Part shown: in pieces, positions 10,047-19,930 of the stretch | How positions within the stretch are numbered: the stretch's first letter is position 1 | Layout: each line of letters begins with the position of its first letter | Source: Streptococcus infantarius subsp. infantarius ATCC BAA-102 | GTDB lineage: Bacteria; Bacillota; Bacilli; Lactobacillales; Streptococcaceae | Direction of reading: 5' to 3' | Length of the DNA stretch: 64,000 nucleotides | Assembly: GCF_000154985.1 (NCBI RefSeq) | Contig: NZ_DS572692.1 | Coordinates: 186,001-250,000, forward strand | Position numbers and translations under genes: made by a program | Notes under the pieces: model-generated | What the model saw: only the letters and a program-made list of their open reading frames with translations | Database searches by the model: none | Told to the model about the DNA's origin: nothing

Positions 10047-11357
10047 TTAAGGATTAAAGCGAAGTCCTTTTGGAAAGTAATTTTTCAGAATATTCCCAGT
10101 AACTTTTGCAAAACCTATGCCGTTGCCGTTTACAGAAACTAAATACCAACCATTTTTTAATGGATTTTCTAAGTTTAAGACATTTCCTGTAACATAAACA
10201 TTGAACTGTTCTATATCAATTTCTACAAACTGTTCTACGTCATTTGGTGAAAGTGCTAAGCCCAATGCAAAAGATGGTTCGAAACGATTTTTCTTAAATG
10301 TTCCTAGATGAAGTCCATTGCGAGCAATTTTTAATTTACCTAAATCAGGCAATCCTTCTGGCAACAAATAAAGGTTATCGCCAAAGGTTTGTAGGAGCCC
10401 ATTTAGCTCAATTTTTAGATGTTTTTTGGCGAAATCTTGCCATAAATTAAGCTGATCTTTTGTTAGATTAGATTTTATAGGTTTGACTTTGCGGTGAGCT
10501 GGTTCTCTCGTATCATGTAGCTTAGCAACAAATTGTCCTTCACCTTTAAAACGGTGTGGATACATGCGAGCAACCTCTGGCATGTCAATTCCTTCAGCCA
10601 TTCCATTGATTTTTTCAATCGGAAGAAGCTCAAGATAGTCGTATTCTGACAATAGCCAGTTCACGACGCCTTCGTTTTCCTCTGGAGACCATGTACATGT
10701 TGAGTAAACAAGAGTGCCACCAGGCGCTAGCATTTTCATCGCTTCTTCTAAAATCTCTTTTTGAAGACTCGCACATTCTGCGGGATAACCTTCATGCCAA
10801 TACTGAGTAGCTTGAGGTTCCTTACGAAACATGCCTTCTCCAGAACAAGGTCCATCAAAAACAATCAAATCAAAGTATTCTTTGAAAACTTTGGCTAATC
10901 TATCTGAGCTTTCATTGGTTACGACAACATTTTTAGCACCAAAACGTTCCACATTCTCAACCAGAATCTTACTACGTTTGTTGGAAATTTCATTGCTTAC
11001 TAAAACACCAGTATTATTCATATAGCTAAGAAGATGGGTGGATTTTCCACCTGGTGCTGCTGCTAAATCAAGCACGCGCATGTGCTCACCCGGTGCTGCA
11101 ACTTGAGCAACCATTTGAGCAGCAGGTTCTTGTGAATAGACCAGACCAGAAACATGTTCAGCAGACTTACCAGATACTTTTCCATAATGACCCCAAGGGG
11201 TATTTGGAATAGGATTTTCAAAAACATGCTGAGTGTTTTTCAGAGGATTTACACGAAATCCAGAAATGGCTTCTTGATCAAATGTAGCCAAGAAATCATC
11301 TGCTTCTTGTCCAAGAAGATTACGGTATTTTTCAATAAATTTATCAGGTAATTTCAT
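10047..11357 (-). CDS. RsmF/NOL1-NOP2-Sun family RNA m5C methyltransferase
   Basis: AdoMet-dependent cytosine-C5 RNA methyltransferase, 436 residues, probably acting on 16S rRNA. The AdoMet site is LDLAAAPGGKSTHL (about 95-108). Motif IV PCSGEGMFRKEP and motif VI STCTWSPEENEG supply the two cysteines of the Sun/NSUN family mechanism. The C-terminal part (about 290-436) is the RsmF-specific extension with a PUA-like fold. The gene precedes pstS on the same strand without an obvious terminator between them. Whether the target is rRNA or tRNA cannot be read from sequence. Confidence 0.88.
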   Translation of the reverse strand: MKLPDKFIEKYRNLLGQEADDFLATFDQEAISGFRVNPLKNTQHVFENPIPNTPWGHYGKVSGKSAEHVSGLVYSQEPAAQMVAQVAAPGEHMRVLDLAAAPGGKSTHLLSYMNNTGVLVSNEISNKRSKILVENVERFGAKNVVVTNESSDRLAKVFKEYFDLIVFDGPCSGEGMFRKEPQATQYWHEGYPAECASLQKEILEEAMKMLAPGGTLVYSTCTWSPEENEGVVNWLLSEYDYLELLPIEKINGMAEGIDMPEVARMYPHRFKGEGQFVAKLHDTREPAHRKVKPIKSNLTKDQLNLWQDFAKKHLKIELNGLLQTFGDNLYLLPEGLPDLGKLKIARNGLHLGTFKKNRFEPSFALGLALSPNDVEQFVEIDIEQFNVYVTGNVLNLENPLKNGWYLVSVNGNGIGFAKVTGNILKNYFPKGLRFNP

Positions 11358-11435
11358 ACTTATATGATAACAATTTCACATGTTAATTACAACTTTAAGA
11401 TAAGCATATGACTGATTTAATAAGCAATTTAACCA

Positions 11436-11464
11436 ATAAAAAGCAGTTCTTATCCGAACTGCTT
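11436..11464 (-). terminator. Terminator downstream of gor
   Basis: Stem AAGCAGTT/AACTGCTT followed by T5 on the minus strand. It lies directly after the stray gor 3' end at 11489-11533 and not after the present gor stop codon, which suggests that 11489 is the ancestral end of the gene. Confidence 0.75.
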
Positions 11465-11488
11465 TGTTTGTTTATAAAAATTTTAAAT

Positions 11489-11533
11489 CTATCTCATCGT
11501 CACAAATTCTTCTGCACCTGTTGGATGAATAGT
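11489..11533 (-). pseudogene. Remnant duplicate of the gor 3' end
   Basis: Read on the minus strand this stretch encodes TIHPTGAEEFVTMR followed by a stop, which is the very C terminus of the glutathione reductase next to it. Positions 11492-11530 match 11672-11710 with only two mismatches, exactly 180 bp apart. The 140 bp between the copies is not gor sequence. It holds two perfect hairpins, one with an 11-bp stem at about 11556-11582. It looks like the scar of a duplication or insertion event. Confidence 0.75.
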
Positions 11534-11668
11534 TTCAAATCTTTGGGGAAGATTTGATAGGAGAAAGAGGACACTCTTTCTCCTATTTAAATGGAATTTA
11601 AATGGAAGGCATTCAGACAACAGATGTGACTTTTGAAGCATCAAATAAAGTTATAGCAACGAAAAAAG

Positions 11669-13025
11669 TTATCTCATTGTTACAAATTCTTCTGCACCTG
11701 TTGGATGAATGGCTACCGTATTATCAAAATCCTCTTTAGTAGCTCCCATTTTGATAGCAACTGAGAAGCCTTGAATCATTTCATCAACACCGTAGCCTAT
11801 ACCGTGCAAACCAATAATTTTCTCATCCTCACCTAGAGTAACCAATTTCATTTTACTTGGTTGGCGATGATTACCTAGAGCAGTGTACATGGGCGTAAAA
11901 GTTGAGCGATAAACTTTAATCTTATCTGCTCCAAATACTTCAGTAGCTTTTTCTTCCGAATAGCCAATAGAACCAATCGCTGGATGGCTAAAAATGACTG
12001 TGGCAACGTCTTTATAATCCATTTTTGCATTTGGTTTGTTGTTAAAAAGACGCTCTGATAATTGTCTTCCTGCCTTAACTGCTACTGGCGTTAATTCAAG
12101 TTTGCCATTAACATCTCCTAGAGCGTAAATACCGTCAACAGAGGTGTTTTCATAGGCATCTGTTTTAATGAAACCTCCCTTGGTTAATTCTACTCCTGTT
12201 TTTTCAAGTCCGAATCCACTTACATTTGCTTTACGGCCAATTGCCCAAATGATAGCGTCTACCGTGTGAGATTCGCCATTTTCTAAAATTAACGTCAAAG
12301 AGTCATCGGTTATTTTTTTTAACTTCTTTTGGAATTGAGTGCGTATGTAATTGTAGACCACTTTCGGCCATGTATTTAACAAGGGTTTCAACAATTTCTT
12401 TATCAAACGTACGAAGTGGTCGTTCATTACGAACAAAAAGGTCTGTCTTTGAACCGAGTGCATGTAAGACTCCGGCAAGTTCAACGGCAATGTAGCCAGC
12501 TCCAACAACAGCAACGCTATTTGGAAGACTATCTAAGGTAAAAAAGTCATCTGAAATCATGCCGTATTCAGCACCTGGAATATCAGGATAAAGAGCATGA
12601 CCACCAGTCGCAATCAAAATATGCGGAGCTGTATAGTATTGACCAGCAACTTCAACCGTATGAGAATCAACAAAATTAGCATAGTCATAAACACGCTCAA
12701 CACCATTGTTATCAAATCCGCGTTCATAAGAGCCATGAATACGGTCAATATAAGCCTCGCGATTAGCTTTTAAAGTTTTGAAATCGAAGGTAGCATCAGC
12801 CGTGTGAAAACCATATTCGCTAGCGTATGTCTGAATCGTCTCAGCGACTTGAGCCCCGTACCACATCACTTTTTTAGGAACACATCCTAAATTGACACAG
12901 GTACCACCAACTTCTTTCGCTTCAAAAAGAATCACCTTAGCACCATGCATAGCTGCGCGATTAGCTGAAGCAATCCCACCAGAACCACCACCAATAACAA
13001 TATAGTCATATTGCTTAACGTCCAT
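11669..13025 (-). pseudogene. gor: Glutathione-disulfide reductase, frameshifted
   Basis: Flavoprotein disulfide reductase of about 450 residues split into two overlapping frames (12303-13025 and 11669-12514). The N-terminal part has the FAD motif GGGSGGIASANRAA and the redox pair in GGTCVNLGCVPKKVM. The C-terminal part has the second FAD segment YALGDVNGK and the active-site HPTGAEE at the end. The break falls in a run of eight A on the coding strand (12313-12320); seven would restore the frame through EVKKITDDSL. This may be true inactivation, a slippage-prone tract or a sequencing error. The enzyme would keep glutathione reduced. Confidence 0.88.
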
Positions 13026-13038
13026 ATATTCTCCTAAT

Positions 13039-13371
13039 CTAATTCTTGATAAAATCTAAAATTGCTTCTTCTGACAACGACGAATCACACACCACTTTAA
13101 CATGACCAGCTTTGGCAACTAATAATCCTGGTACTGTTGAAACATTATATGCTGTTCTTAAGTCTTGAATATCAGAATCGGCTGCTTCACTATTTACAAA
13201 GTAAACAGTAAGTTGATTATCTTTAGCAACTTGAGTTAACTTCGGTTCAAAGCGGCGACAATATGGACAACTAGGGCGACCAATAAAGAGAATAAAACCT
13301 TCTGCTACTTCTAAACACTTTTTAGCTTCTTGTGCAGTAATTTCTGTAAAAAATGATGCAAATGATGTCAT
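13039..13371 (-). CDS. Thioredoxin-like protein, bacteriocin transport accessory type
   Basis: Small thioredoxin-fold protein of 110 residues with the redox motif CPYC inside GRPSCPYCRRFEP and the cis-proline region VSTVPGL. Streptococcal homologues are often called bacteriocin transport accessory protein, a name from context rather than proven function. The ATG at 13371 is chosen because AGGAGG lies 7 nt before it; an open frame runs 27 codons further upstream into the preceding gene. It sits between a monooxygenase-domain gene and gor, which suggests a role in thiol redox balance (inference). Confidence 0.8.
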   Translation of the reverse strand: MTSFASFFTEITAQEAKKCLEVAEGFILFIGRPSCPYCRRFEPKLTQVAKDNQLTVYFVNSEAADSDIQDLRTAYNVSTVPGLLVAKAGHVKVVCDSSLSEEAILDFIKN

Positions 13372-13417
13372 CTGAATACCTCCTGTAGAAAACTTAATAA
13401 TTGATGTAATTGATAAA

Positions 13418-13744
13418 TTAATGGCGAATAAAAGCACTGTCATAAACGTCACTATTATCTGAAATATAACGTTTAACTGTCATATGCAAATCATATTTAT
13501 CGCGCAATTTCGCTAAAGTAGTCATCATTGGTGAAGCATGGTGAATATCAAGGGCTTCTTGATTTTCCCAACTATCAATCAATAAAACTGTCTCAGTTTC
13601 TTTAGCCGGAAAGAAATAGTCATAGCGTAAATTACCTTTTTCAGCACGAATAGCATCTGCTATACCAGATTTTTCCATTTCTTCCACAAACTGTCTAACA
13701 CTGCCGTTTACACCTTTATAATATAAATTGACTGTAATTGCCAT
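13418..13744 (-). CDS. Putative quinol monooxygenase (ABM domain)
   Basis: 108-residue protein of the antibiotic biosynthesis monooxygenase fold, a ferredoxin-like alpha-beta dimer. Family features are the start AITVNLYYKG, the central NLRYDYFFPAKETETVLLIDSWENQEALDIHHASP with its W-x-N and HH region (not a single quoted motif), and the closing helix. Members act on quinols or are reactive-oxygen-linked. The substrate is unknown here. The preceding AGGTG lies at normal distance. It is followed by the thioredoxin-like gene and gor, forming a likely redox cluster. Confidence 0.75.
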   Translation of the reverse strand: MAITVNLYYKGVNGSVRQFVEEMEKSGIADAIRAEKGNLRYDYFFPAKETETVLLIDSWENQEALDIHHASPMMTTLAKLRDKYDLHMTVKRYISDNSDVYDSAFIRH

Positions 13745-13812
13745 AGCATCACCTTTTTCTTTTTTTGTCCATTTTAATAAATTTTGAAAACTGTTTCAAA
13801 TAATTTGTACGC

Positions 13813-13850
13813 AAAAAGAGATTGAGGTATTTTATCTCAATCTCTTTTTT
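13813..13850 (-). terminator. Terminator between the ZIP gene and the monooxygenase gene
   Basis: Perfect 12-bp or longer stem (AAAGAGATTGAG with CTCAATCTCTTT) ending in T runs on both strands, just downstream of the ZIP transporter stop. Confidence 0.85.
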
Positions 13851-13863
13851 GAATATAAAGTTA

Positions 13864-14688
13864 TTAGCCCAGCGCTACATCCATTACCATCATGATAACA
13901 AAACCAACCATTAATCCAAGAGTGGCCACGTCTGTATTTCCATTTGTCTGTGATTCAGGAATCAATTCTTCCACTACAACAAACATCATAGCACCAGCTG
14001 CATAAGCAAGGGCATAAGGTATGATTTGTAGCATAATAATCACAAGCGATGCTCCTAAAACAGCTCCAATTGGTTCAACAATGGCTGACATTGCACCAAG
14101 AAAGAAAGCACGAAAACGAGAACTTCCATCAGCTCGAATCGGAATTGACAAAGCAGCCCCTTCAGGAATATTTTGTAAACCAATCCCAATAGCGAGTCCC
14201 AAAGCACCAATAAGCGCAGCACTAGTCATATTACCAGAAGCAAGAGCCCCAAAAGTTACTCCGACTGCCAAACCTTCTGGAAAATTATGAATCGTTATGG
14301 CTAGAAAGAGTAAAGCCGTTTTTGAGAGTTTTTTCTTTGGTTGAATCCCTTCAGCTTCAGAAATATCTTTTCCCAAATGCAAGTGAGGAACCAGTGCGTC
14401 AATTAAACGAAGACTAAACGCTCCCAAAAGAAATCCAACTGCTGCCGGTACCCAGGCTAGATTACCATAATCTGCTTTAGCATAAGCAAGGGCTGGGTCA
14501 AGCAAGGACCAAAAAGAAGCTGCAATCATGACACCTGCGGCAAATCCCATCATAATATCTAGCAATTTTCGGCTAACTTTAGTAAAGAAAAAAACAACGG
14601 CAGATCCAAGAATGGTACATCCCCAAGTAAAAAGGCCTGCTAAAAAGGCTAAAAAGACAACATTTTGTGTCATTATCCAATTCATCAT
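13864..14688 (-). CDS. ZIP family divalent metal transporter
   Basis: Integral membrane importer for zinc, iron or related cations, 274 residues with about eight hydrophobic segments. The metal-binding helices carry HNFPEGLAVG and the second-site NIPEGAALS, the family signature. The loop after the third segment (about residues 90-115) contains HLHLGKD, a short histidine-bearing cytoplasmic stretch. The ATG at 14688 has AGGAG 7 nt upstream; the open frame starts seven codons earlier. Metal specificity cannot be decided. Confidence 0.88.
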   Translation of the reverse strand: MMNWIMTQNVVFLAFLAGLFTWGCTILGSAVVFFFTKVSRKLLDIMMGFAAGVMIAASFWSLLDPALAYAKADYGNLAWVPAAVGFLLGAFSLRLIDALVPHLHLGKDISEAEGIQPKKKLSKTALLFLAITIHNFPEGLAVGVTFGALASGNMTSAALIGALGLAIGIGLQNIPEGAALSIPIRADGSSRFRAFFLGAMSAIVEPIGAVLGASLVIIMLQIIPYALAYAAGAMMFVVVEELIPESQTNGNTDVATLGLMVGFVIMMVMDVALG

Positions 14689-14770
14689 AAACAAATCTCC
14701 TTTTATCAATATTATCTAATAAAAACGTTTTCTGTAAATTCATTCTTATTTTACCATAGCTGTAAAAGAA

Positions 14771-14794
14771 AAACCTAGTAAAAATACTAGGTTT
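14771..14794 (-). terminator. Terminator overlapping the inositol phosphatase stop codon
   Basis: Stem AAACCTAGTA/TACTAGGTTT with T5 on the minus strand. The stem includes the stop codon of the gene it closes. Confidence 0.8.
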
Positions 14795-15551
14795 GAGATA
14801 AGTAAGTTTGTATCGTTGATAATTTTACTTTCGGAACAAACATGACTTTTTGACGATGTGTAAAATCAGGTTCTTCACCATCAATAGTTAACAAAACATA
14901 GCCAAGCTTACCACCCATCACCTTAGCAGCGGCATAGTCCCAAGGTTGAATATATGAAAAGTAGGCCATCAATTGTCCTGCCATAACAGCTGCCATACTG
15001 ATACCAGCACCGCCATAAACACGAACTCCCAAAGTTTGCTCAATCATATCACGAAGCCCATGATAATTATTAGCAAACATGTTTGCATTGCATCCTACCA
15101 AGAAACGGTTCAATGGGCGATCTTGAAACGGTGGTAATTTTTGATCATTCATATAAACATCAAATTGACCACCACCACTATACAAGGTATCATTCATCAC
15201 ATCATAAATCAAACCAAATTGACCGACTCCATTTTCATAATAAGCAATCATAACAGCAAAATGCGTACCTTGCGCCACAAAATTGACAGTACCATCAATC
15301 GGGTCAAGTACCCAGACATTACCATCGACAATATCGTGATGTACACCATTTTCTTCCGCCAAGATATGGTCACTTGGATAAGCTTGCTTAATTTTGGTGA
15401 TTAGTAATTCTTGAGTTGCTTTGTCTAGATTCGTTACCAAATCATCAAAACGCGTTTTTTCTTCGATTTCGAGATCCTTAACCATATTAGACTTAATAAA
15501 GTCTCCTGCGTCACGAATAATGTCTTTAGCAAATTGAAACTTATTTTCCAA
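14787..15551 (-). CDS. Inositol monophosphatase family protein
   Basis: Mg-dependent sugar or inositol phosphatase, 254 residues. The metal site is seen in EEN (about residue 65) and the motif [12 protein letters not shown] (about 80-91); the second motif is WDYAAAK near residue 207. It is the last gene of the spx - UPF0223 - phosphatase cluster typical of streptococci. Its start overlaps the UPF0223 stop by 11 bp. The physiological substrate is unknown; SuhB-like and NADP phosphatase roles are both possible. Confidence 0.85.
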   Translation of the reverse strand: MENKFQFAKDIIRDAGDFIKSNMVKDLEIEEKTRFDDLVTNLDKATQELLITKIKQAYPSDHILAEENGVHHDIVDGNVWVLDPIDGTVNFVAQGTHFAVMIAYYENGVGQFGLIYDVMNDTLYSGGGQFDVYMNDQKLPPFQDRPLNRFLVGCNANMFANNYHGLRDMIEQTLGVRVYGGAGISMAAVMAGQLMAYFSYIQPWDYAAAKVMGGKLGYVLLTIDGEEPDFTHRQKVMFVPKVKLSTIQTYLSQT

Positions 15552-15816
15552 GGGAAATATATCCTTTCTCCTTTGCTTTAGCAGCTTTTACGGCTTGATA
15601 AGTTGAATAGCCACTGCTTTGTTGAAATTCGCGATCAATTTGTTTTTCCTGTGCTTTACTTTTCACAATTGTCTTAAAGGTTGCGTAGCTGTCTAATAAA
15701 TCGCTAACAGCAACTTTCTTTTCATATGCGGCCTCAACCTGATTCAAAAAATGAAGCACTGATGCTATCTCTTCAGTGCTCCAAGACAAATCAAGTGGAT
15801 AGCTGTAGTTTTTCAT
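15541..15816 (-). CDS. UPF0223 family protein
   Basis: 91-residue conserved protein of unknown function, recognised by the N terminus [14 protein letters not shown] and the C-terminal [17 protein letters not shown]. It is predicted to be cytosolic and helical. It is coupled to the phosphatase gene downstream by an 11-bp overlap and follows spx, an order kept across streptococci. That conservation is the only hint about its role. Confidence 0.85.
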   Translation of the reverse strand: MKNYSYPLDLSWSTEEIASVLHFLNQVEAAYEKKVAVSDLLDSYATFKTIVKSKAQEKQIDREFQQSSGYSTYQAVKAAKAKEKGYISLGK

Positions 15817-15897
15817 ACAAAGATGCCCAAACTCTTAAGAAAACGAATCGTTTTCCATAGCTCAACAGATATTAACCTGTTGAAGAGTTATTCCTTT

Positions 15898-16302
15898 CTA
15901 TCCTTCAATTTCTGCTTTTATCGTTGCGTCACGCAATTCTTGTTTACGATAATCACGTGGTAAAAATGCACGAATTTCATCTTCATTAAATCCAATTTGC
16001 ATGCGCTTGTTATCCAAAATAATTGGACGGCGAAGCAAACCAGGATTCTTCGCAATTAAATCAATCAATTCTGAAACAGATAACTCGTCAAGATCAATAT
16101 CTAACTTTTGGAAAACTTTTGAACGAGTTGAGATAATATCTTCTGTTCCATTTTCTGTGAAGGCCAAGATAGCCATTAATTCATCGCGACTAAGAGGACT
16201 GGTAATGATATTGTGTTCTTGAAATTTAACATCGTGTTCATTAAGCCAAGCTCGTGCTTTTCGGCAGCTTGTACAACTTGGTGACAAAAATAAAGTAATC
16301 AT
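15898..16302 (-). CDS. spxA: Redox-sensing RNA polymerase regulator Spx
   Basis: ArsC-fold global regulator of 134 residues that binds the alpha subunit of RNA polymerase under disulfide stress. The redox switch CXXC lies at residues 10-13 ([10 protein letters not shown]). The conserved [25 protein letters not shown] follows in two blocks ([19 protein letters not shown]). Two Spx paralogues are usual in streptococci; the operon with UPF0223 fits the SpxA1 type, but this cannot be proved from one locus. The C terminus lacks any extension. Confidence 0.93.
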   Translation of the reverse strand: MITLFLSPSCTSCRKARAWLNEHDVKFQEHNIITSPLSRDELMAILAFTENGTEDIISTRSKVFQKLDIDLDELSVSELIDLIAKNPGLLRRPIILDNKRMQIGFNEDEIRAFLPRDYRKQELRDATIKAEIEG

Positions 16303-16344
16303 AAAACCACCTCTCTAATCTTCTTAACTTAATTATACAAAATT

Positions 16345-17277
16345 TTAAAAAAGTTTTCTATTTTTTCCCCAATTTTGAGCAAATTTTTTATCAGATTTTA
16401 GCTGTTCAACCAATTCATCGGCTCCAGCGAACTTAATCATACCTCGAATTTTATCTAACCAGATAATTTCGACCGTTTCGCCATAGATATCGTTTTCAAA
16501 ATCGAAAATATTTGCTTCCAGTCGCAAATCTTGGCCACCAAAAGTCACATTTTTTCCGATACTTGTCATTGAGCGGTAGCGTTTTCCTGAAACAATAATA
16601 TCTGTCACGTAAACACCATCACCTGGAAGATAAACACGATCTAAAACAGCAAGATTTGCTGTTGGGAATCCTATCGTGCGACCTCTAGCATCGCCATGAA
16701 CAACAATTCCTTGGGTTGAAAACTCGTAACCTAATAGACGATTTACCTCAGAAACATTCCCTGATAGAATCTCTTGACGAATACGTGAAGAGCTAATCTT
16801 CTCTCCGTTATCTTGAACTTCAGGAACTACAATAACATCACCATCAAAAATTTCTGATAAATGAGCTGCGTCTTTTCTATCGTGTCCAAACTTATAATCA
16901 AAACCAACGACAATAGTTCTTGCTCGCAAAGCTTTGATATAAGTCCTCAAAAATTCTTCTGACGACACTTTTGAAAATGCTGATGTAAAATCAACTAAGT
17001 AAAGGTCATCAACGCCATACTCAGCAAATTTTTCGTAACTCTTTTCTGGCGCCGTTAAATTCAATAATAATTCTGGTGTAAAACGAGCAAGAGCTAGACG
17101 TGGTGATTCATTAAAAGTCAAAACAGTTAAGTCTAGCTGATTGCGGTTTGCGATTGATCTAGCTTGGTCAAACAGGGCTTTGTGCCCTTTATGCAGGCCA
17201 TCAAAGTAGCCTAATACTAAAACACTGTCTCGAGTACGATTGATATCTCGAGCATCTTTTATATGTTGAATATTCAT
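16345..17277 (-). CDS. ribF: Bifunctional riboflavin kinase / FAD synthetase
   Basis: Makes FMN and FAD from riboflavin and ATP. The N-terminal adenylyltransferase domain (about 1-170) shows GYFDGLHKGHKALF and SSSRIRQEI. The C-terminal kinase domain (about 180-305) has GRTIGFPTANL. I chose the ATG at 17277 (MNIQHIKD), which gives 310 residues; the frame is open 17 codons upstream into truB. The gap to truB is 13 bp, and truB-ribF is a standard pair. Confidence 0.94.
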   Translation of the reverse strand: MNIQHIKDARDINRTRDSVLVLGYFDGLHKGHKALFDQARSIANRNQLDLTVLTFNESPRLALARFTPELLLNLTAPEKSYEKFAEYGVDDLYLVDFTSAFSKVSSEEFLRTYIKALRARTIVVGFDYKFGHDRKDAAHLSEIFDGDVIVVPEVQDNGEKISSSRIRQEILSGNVSEVNRLLGYEFSTQGIVVHGDARGRTIGFPTANLAVLDRVYLPGDGVYVTDIIVSGKRYRSMTSIGKNVTFGGQDLRLEANIFDFENDIYGETVEIIWLDKIRGMIKFAGADELVEQLKSDKKFAQNWGKNRKLF

Positions 17278-17290
17278 TTTTTCCATTCCA

Positions 17291-18172
17291 TTATATAAAC
17301 ACTTTATTTGGTTTGTATAGGTCATCACGTGGAATTAGAATAGCAACAACTTTATCTTGATAGAAAGCAGCTAATTGTTCTTCAGTTCTATCTAAAGCAA
17401 TTTTACGCCCAAATGAAATCTCTGTAACTTGATCTTCTGTCAAAGCTACACGTGGCAAATCCATAACGCCATACTCAATTGGCAAAAGAAATGAAAAATC
17501 ATCTTGCGCAACTTTTTCAGTGATTTCAGACAAAGTCAATGCATCTTCCAATTGAAGACCAGCTGAAGCTTGGCGCTCCAAATAAGACATATGACTGCCA
17601 AAACCAAGTGATTTTCCTAAATCGACTGACAAGGTTCTAATGTAAGTTCCTTTACTACAAGCAACTTCAAAGTCAAAATAACAACAATCATCTTTAAATT
17701 CTAATGGACTAGTGCGTTTGAAATCATAGATTGTCACATGACGTTCAGGTCGCTCAACTGTTTGTCCAGCGCGAGCATATTCGTATAATCGTTTCCCATC
17801 GACCTTAACAGCAGAATACATTGGTGGAATCTGAGTAATATCACCAATAAAACTTTCCATAGCTTGGTCAACGGTATCTTCTGTCAGCTCTGTTGAAACT
17901 GGAGTCTTCTCAACAACTTCACCACTGGCATCTTCAGTTGTGGTTGAAAAACCTAGGCAAATCTGCCCACGGTATACTTTTCCAGCTTCTGTCATATATT
18001 CAATCACACGTGTTGCTTTTCCGACAGCAATTGGCAAGACTCCAACAACGTCAGGATCAAGCGTTCCACCATGACCAATTTTCTTTTCATGTAAAATTTT
18101 ACGAAGCTTAAAGACTGCATCATGGCTAGTCATTCCAGCTTCTTTTTTCAAATTAATAATTCCGTTAATCAT
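17291..18172 (-). CDS. truB: tRNA pseudouridine-55 synthase TruB
   Basis: Isomerises U55 in the T-loop of tRNAs. The 293 residues start with the family block [15 protein letters not shown]. The catalytic aspartate follows in [17 protein letters not shown] at about residue 40. [13 protein letters not shown] and the C-terminal PUA-like part are intact. It is co-transcribed with ribF. Upstream lies the terminator-bounded DUF438 gene transcribed in the same direction. Confidence 0.95.
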   Translation of the reverse strand: MINGIINLKKEAGMTSHDAVFKLRKILHEKKIGHGGTLDPDVVGVLPIAVGKATRVIEYMTEAGKVYRGQICLGFSTTTEDASGEVVEKTPVSTELTEDTVDQAMESFIGDITQIPPMYSAVKVDGKRLYEYARAGQTVERPERHVTIYDFKRTSPLEFKDDCCYFDFEVACSKGTYIRTLSVDLGKSLGFGSHMSYLERQASAGLQLEDALTLSEITEKVAQDDFSFLLPIEYGVMDLPRVALTEDQVTEISFGRKIALDRTEEQLAAFYQDKVVAILIPRDDLYKPNKVFI

Positions 18173-18198
18173 AATTTCTATTATAACCGTTTTCAGTA

Positions 18199-18238
18199 AA
18201 AAAAGACAAGCTAAAACTTTGCATTGTTTTAACTTGTT
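18199..18238 (-). terminator. Terminator after the DUF438 gene
   Basis: Stem ACAAGYTAAAAC/GTTTTAGCTTGT followed by T7 on the minus strand. Confidence 0.8.
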
Positions 18239-18249
18239 TGTGCTTTTTT

Positions 18250-19611
18250 TTAAATGTCACGTTTGACATCACTGTCAATGTCTAAAAATTCTTGAATGTC
18301 TTGTACGTATTCTAAGACACCTTGGAATTCACCATTTTCATCACGAACGGCTGCATATGTGACATGGATGAATTTTCCCATTTTTTCAGATTTAAACCAC
18401 ATGACAACTTTATCGCGTTCGCCAGAGCGAAGAAATTTAAAGACTTTTTTGACTTTATCTAACACTTTTGGTGGATGGCAAAGTTCAACATTACGTCCAA
18501 TCTGACTCGGTGTACGTTTAAACACCATTTTTTCTGGAACAGTATTGTCATTAAAGTATTGGAAAATATCTTCTTTATTAACAAAGCTTATTTCCAAAGG
18601 GAGATGATTTAAAATCAGGTTGGCTTGTTCTACTGACAAATACCCGTTGCCAAATGGCTGAGCAGTTGTGCGATCAACAGCTGGCTTTTCTTTTTTAGGT
18701 GTAAAGCTAATGGTGAACTGTCCCTCTGGCGTATCGATAACTTTCGTCAATTGACTATCATTTGATTCAGCATTAGTCTGACAAAAATCATCAGAATTAA
18801 CTATTACAGAAGTGGATTCTGGTTTCTCGCTGTCAAATGATTCACGTTTTGGTTGCCATTTAGCTGTTGGTTTAATAATGGCATAACCGTACGCGTTACT
18901 TTCATCAGCAATTGCTAACCAATCATCTTGGGTAAGAACTTCAAGAAGAATCATCAAGAGAATGGCTTCTTCTTTGAAAATCATTTCTTCAAATTCATGA
19001 GCAAAAGTTTCAAAAGCTTGTGACACTTCAGCAATTGATATTTCTGGTAATTTACCCACTGCTGCTTGTGCTTTTTTAAAGAGCTCACGAATATCATCAT
19101 CCACACCCCACATGACGCGTGGCGGAGCATCATGACCATGCTGTTCCATCAATGGGAAAAAGAGCTCTTCTTTACGCTTGTAATGATTATCAAATTGTCC
19201 TAGCAGTCTCATTTGAAATTTCAAACCACGTAACAAATCATCACGAAAGTCTGCATTTTCAGGTTTCTCATAGTTTTCAATAATACGGCGAATGCGCAAC
19301 ATAGCAGAGCGTAAAGCGAGATTTTCTTGCTTAAATACATAAACAGGATGCCCTTCTTGTTCCGCATCTGGGACATCAACATCTGACACAGCTCCTTTAA
19401 AAAGGTTAGCGTGGACATTACACAAGCCCATAACATCCTCAAAGGTGATGCCAGTCTCATCTCCCATTAATTCGTGTTCCATCATTGAAATCTCAAGAGC
19501 AGAAACTCCTTTAAAGGTTTGATTAAAATCTTCTTGAACTGAATCAGCATCAGCACCATGGTGTAAACGCAACAAAATATCTTTTAGTACTTCAATACGA
19601 TTTTCAGTCAT
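18250..19611 (-). CDS. DUF438 / hemerythrin-like / PAS protein
   Basis: 453-residue multi-domain cytosolic protein. Residues 1-75 are DUF438 ([17 protein letters not shown]). Residues about 95-225 form a hemerythrin HHE-like helical domain with metal-ligand candidates [20 protein letters not shown] (H and E residues) and [11 protein letters not shown]. The C-terminal PAS domain (about 325-450) contains [13 protein letters not shown]. These proteins are thought to sense oxygen, nitric oxide or redox state through iron; no substrate is established. The ATG at 19611 has GGAGG 6 nt upstream and overlaps the DUF1858 gene by 8 bp. Confidence 0.82.
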   Translation of the reverse strand: MTENRIEVLKDILLRLHHGADADSVQEDFNQTFKGVSALEISMMEHELMGDETGITFEDVMGLCNVHANLFKGAVSDVDVPDAEQEGHPVYVFKQENLALRSAMLRIRRIIENYEKPENADFRDDLLRGLKFQMRLLGQFDNHYKRKEELFFPLMEQHGHDAPPRVMWGVDDDIRELFKKAQAAVGKLPEISIAEVSQAFETFAHEFEEMIFKEEAILLMILLEVLTQDDWLAIADESNAYGYAIIKPTAKWQPKRESFDSEKPESTSVIVNSDDFCQTNAESNDSQLTKVIDTPEGQFTISFTPKKEKPAVDRTTAQPFGNGYLSVEQANLILNHLPLEISFVNKEDIFQYFNDNTVPEKMVFKRTPSQIGRNVELCHPPKVLDKVKKVFKFLRSGERDKVVMWFKSEKMGKFIHVTYAAVRDENGEFQGVLEYVQDIQEFLDIDSDVKRDI

Positions 19612-19843
19612 TGTTGCCTCCAATCACTTCATAACCGTTAAATTCAAGTACTTTTTGAATTTTATCAAGTGAGACATTAGCCAGTTTTGCTCCTGCTTTC
19701 AGAGAAGTCACTTTGCCAACGGTATTTAGCATAGTCGCTTGCGCTAACGGTTTAAAACCTAAATCAACCAAAATAGCTTTAATCTCAGGGTGTTCTTTTA
19801 CAACCTCAGCTAATGGTCTTGTCAAATCTATAATATTGTTCAT
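19604..19843 (-). CDS. DUF1858 domain protein
   Basis: 79-residue protein starting MNNIIDLTRPLAEVVKEHPE, the typical DUF1858 opening, with a predicted helical fold. It is translationally coupled to the DUF438/hemerythrin gene, a partnership common in streptococci and anaerobes. The start at 19843 has AGAGG at suitable distance; the open frame begins 11 codons earlier. In other bacteria DUF1858 is found fused to hybrid-cluster or redox proteins, so a shared redox-sensing role is plausible but unproved. Confidence 0.8.
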   Translation of the reverse strand: MNNIIDLTRPLAEVVKEHPEIKAILVDLGFKPLAQATMLNTVGKVTSLKAGAKLANVSLDKIQKVLEFNGYEVIGGNND

Positions 19844-19930
19844 TATAATAACCTCTTTTATTAGGGATAGGTTCATTATAGCACAAGAATTTTAAAACTG
19901 ACTTCATCTGTCATAAAAGATGACATCTTT

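Noticed and set aside
11531-11671. An insertion sequence remnant in the gor tail filler
   Set aside because: There are hairpins and a short coding-like stretch, but no terminal inverted repeats or target-site duplication could be identified.
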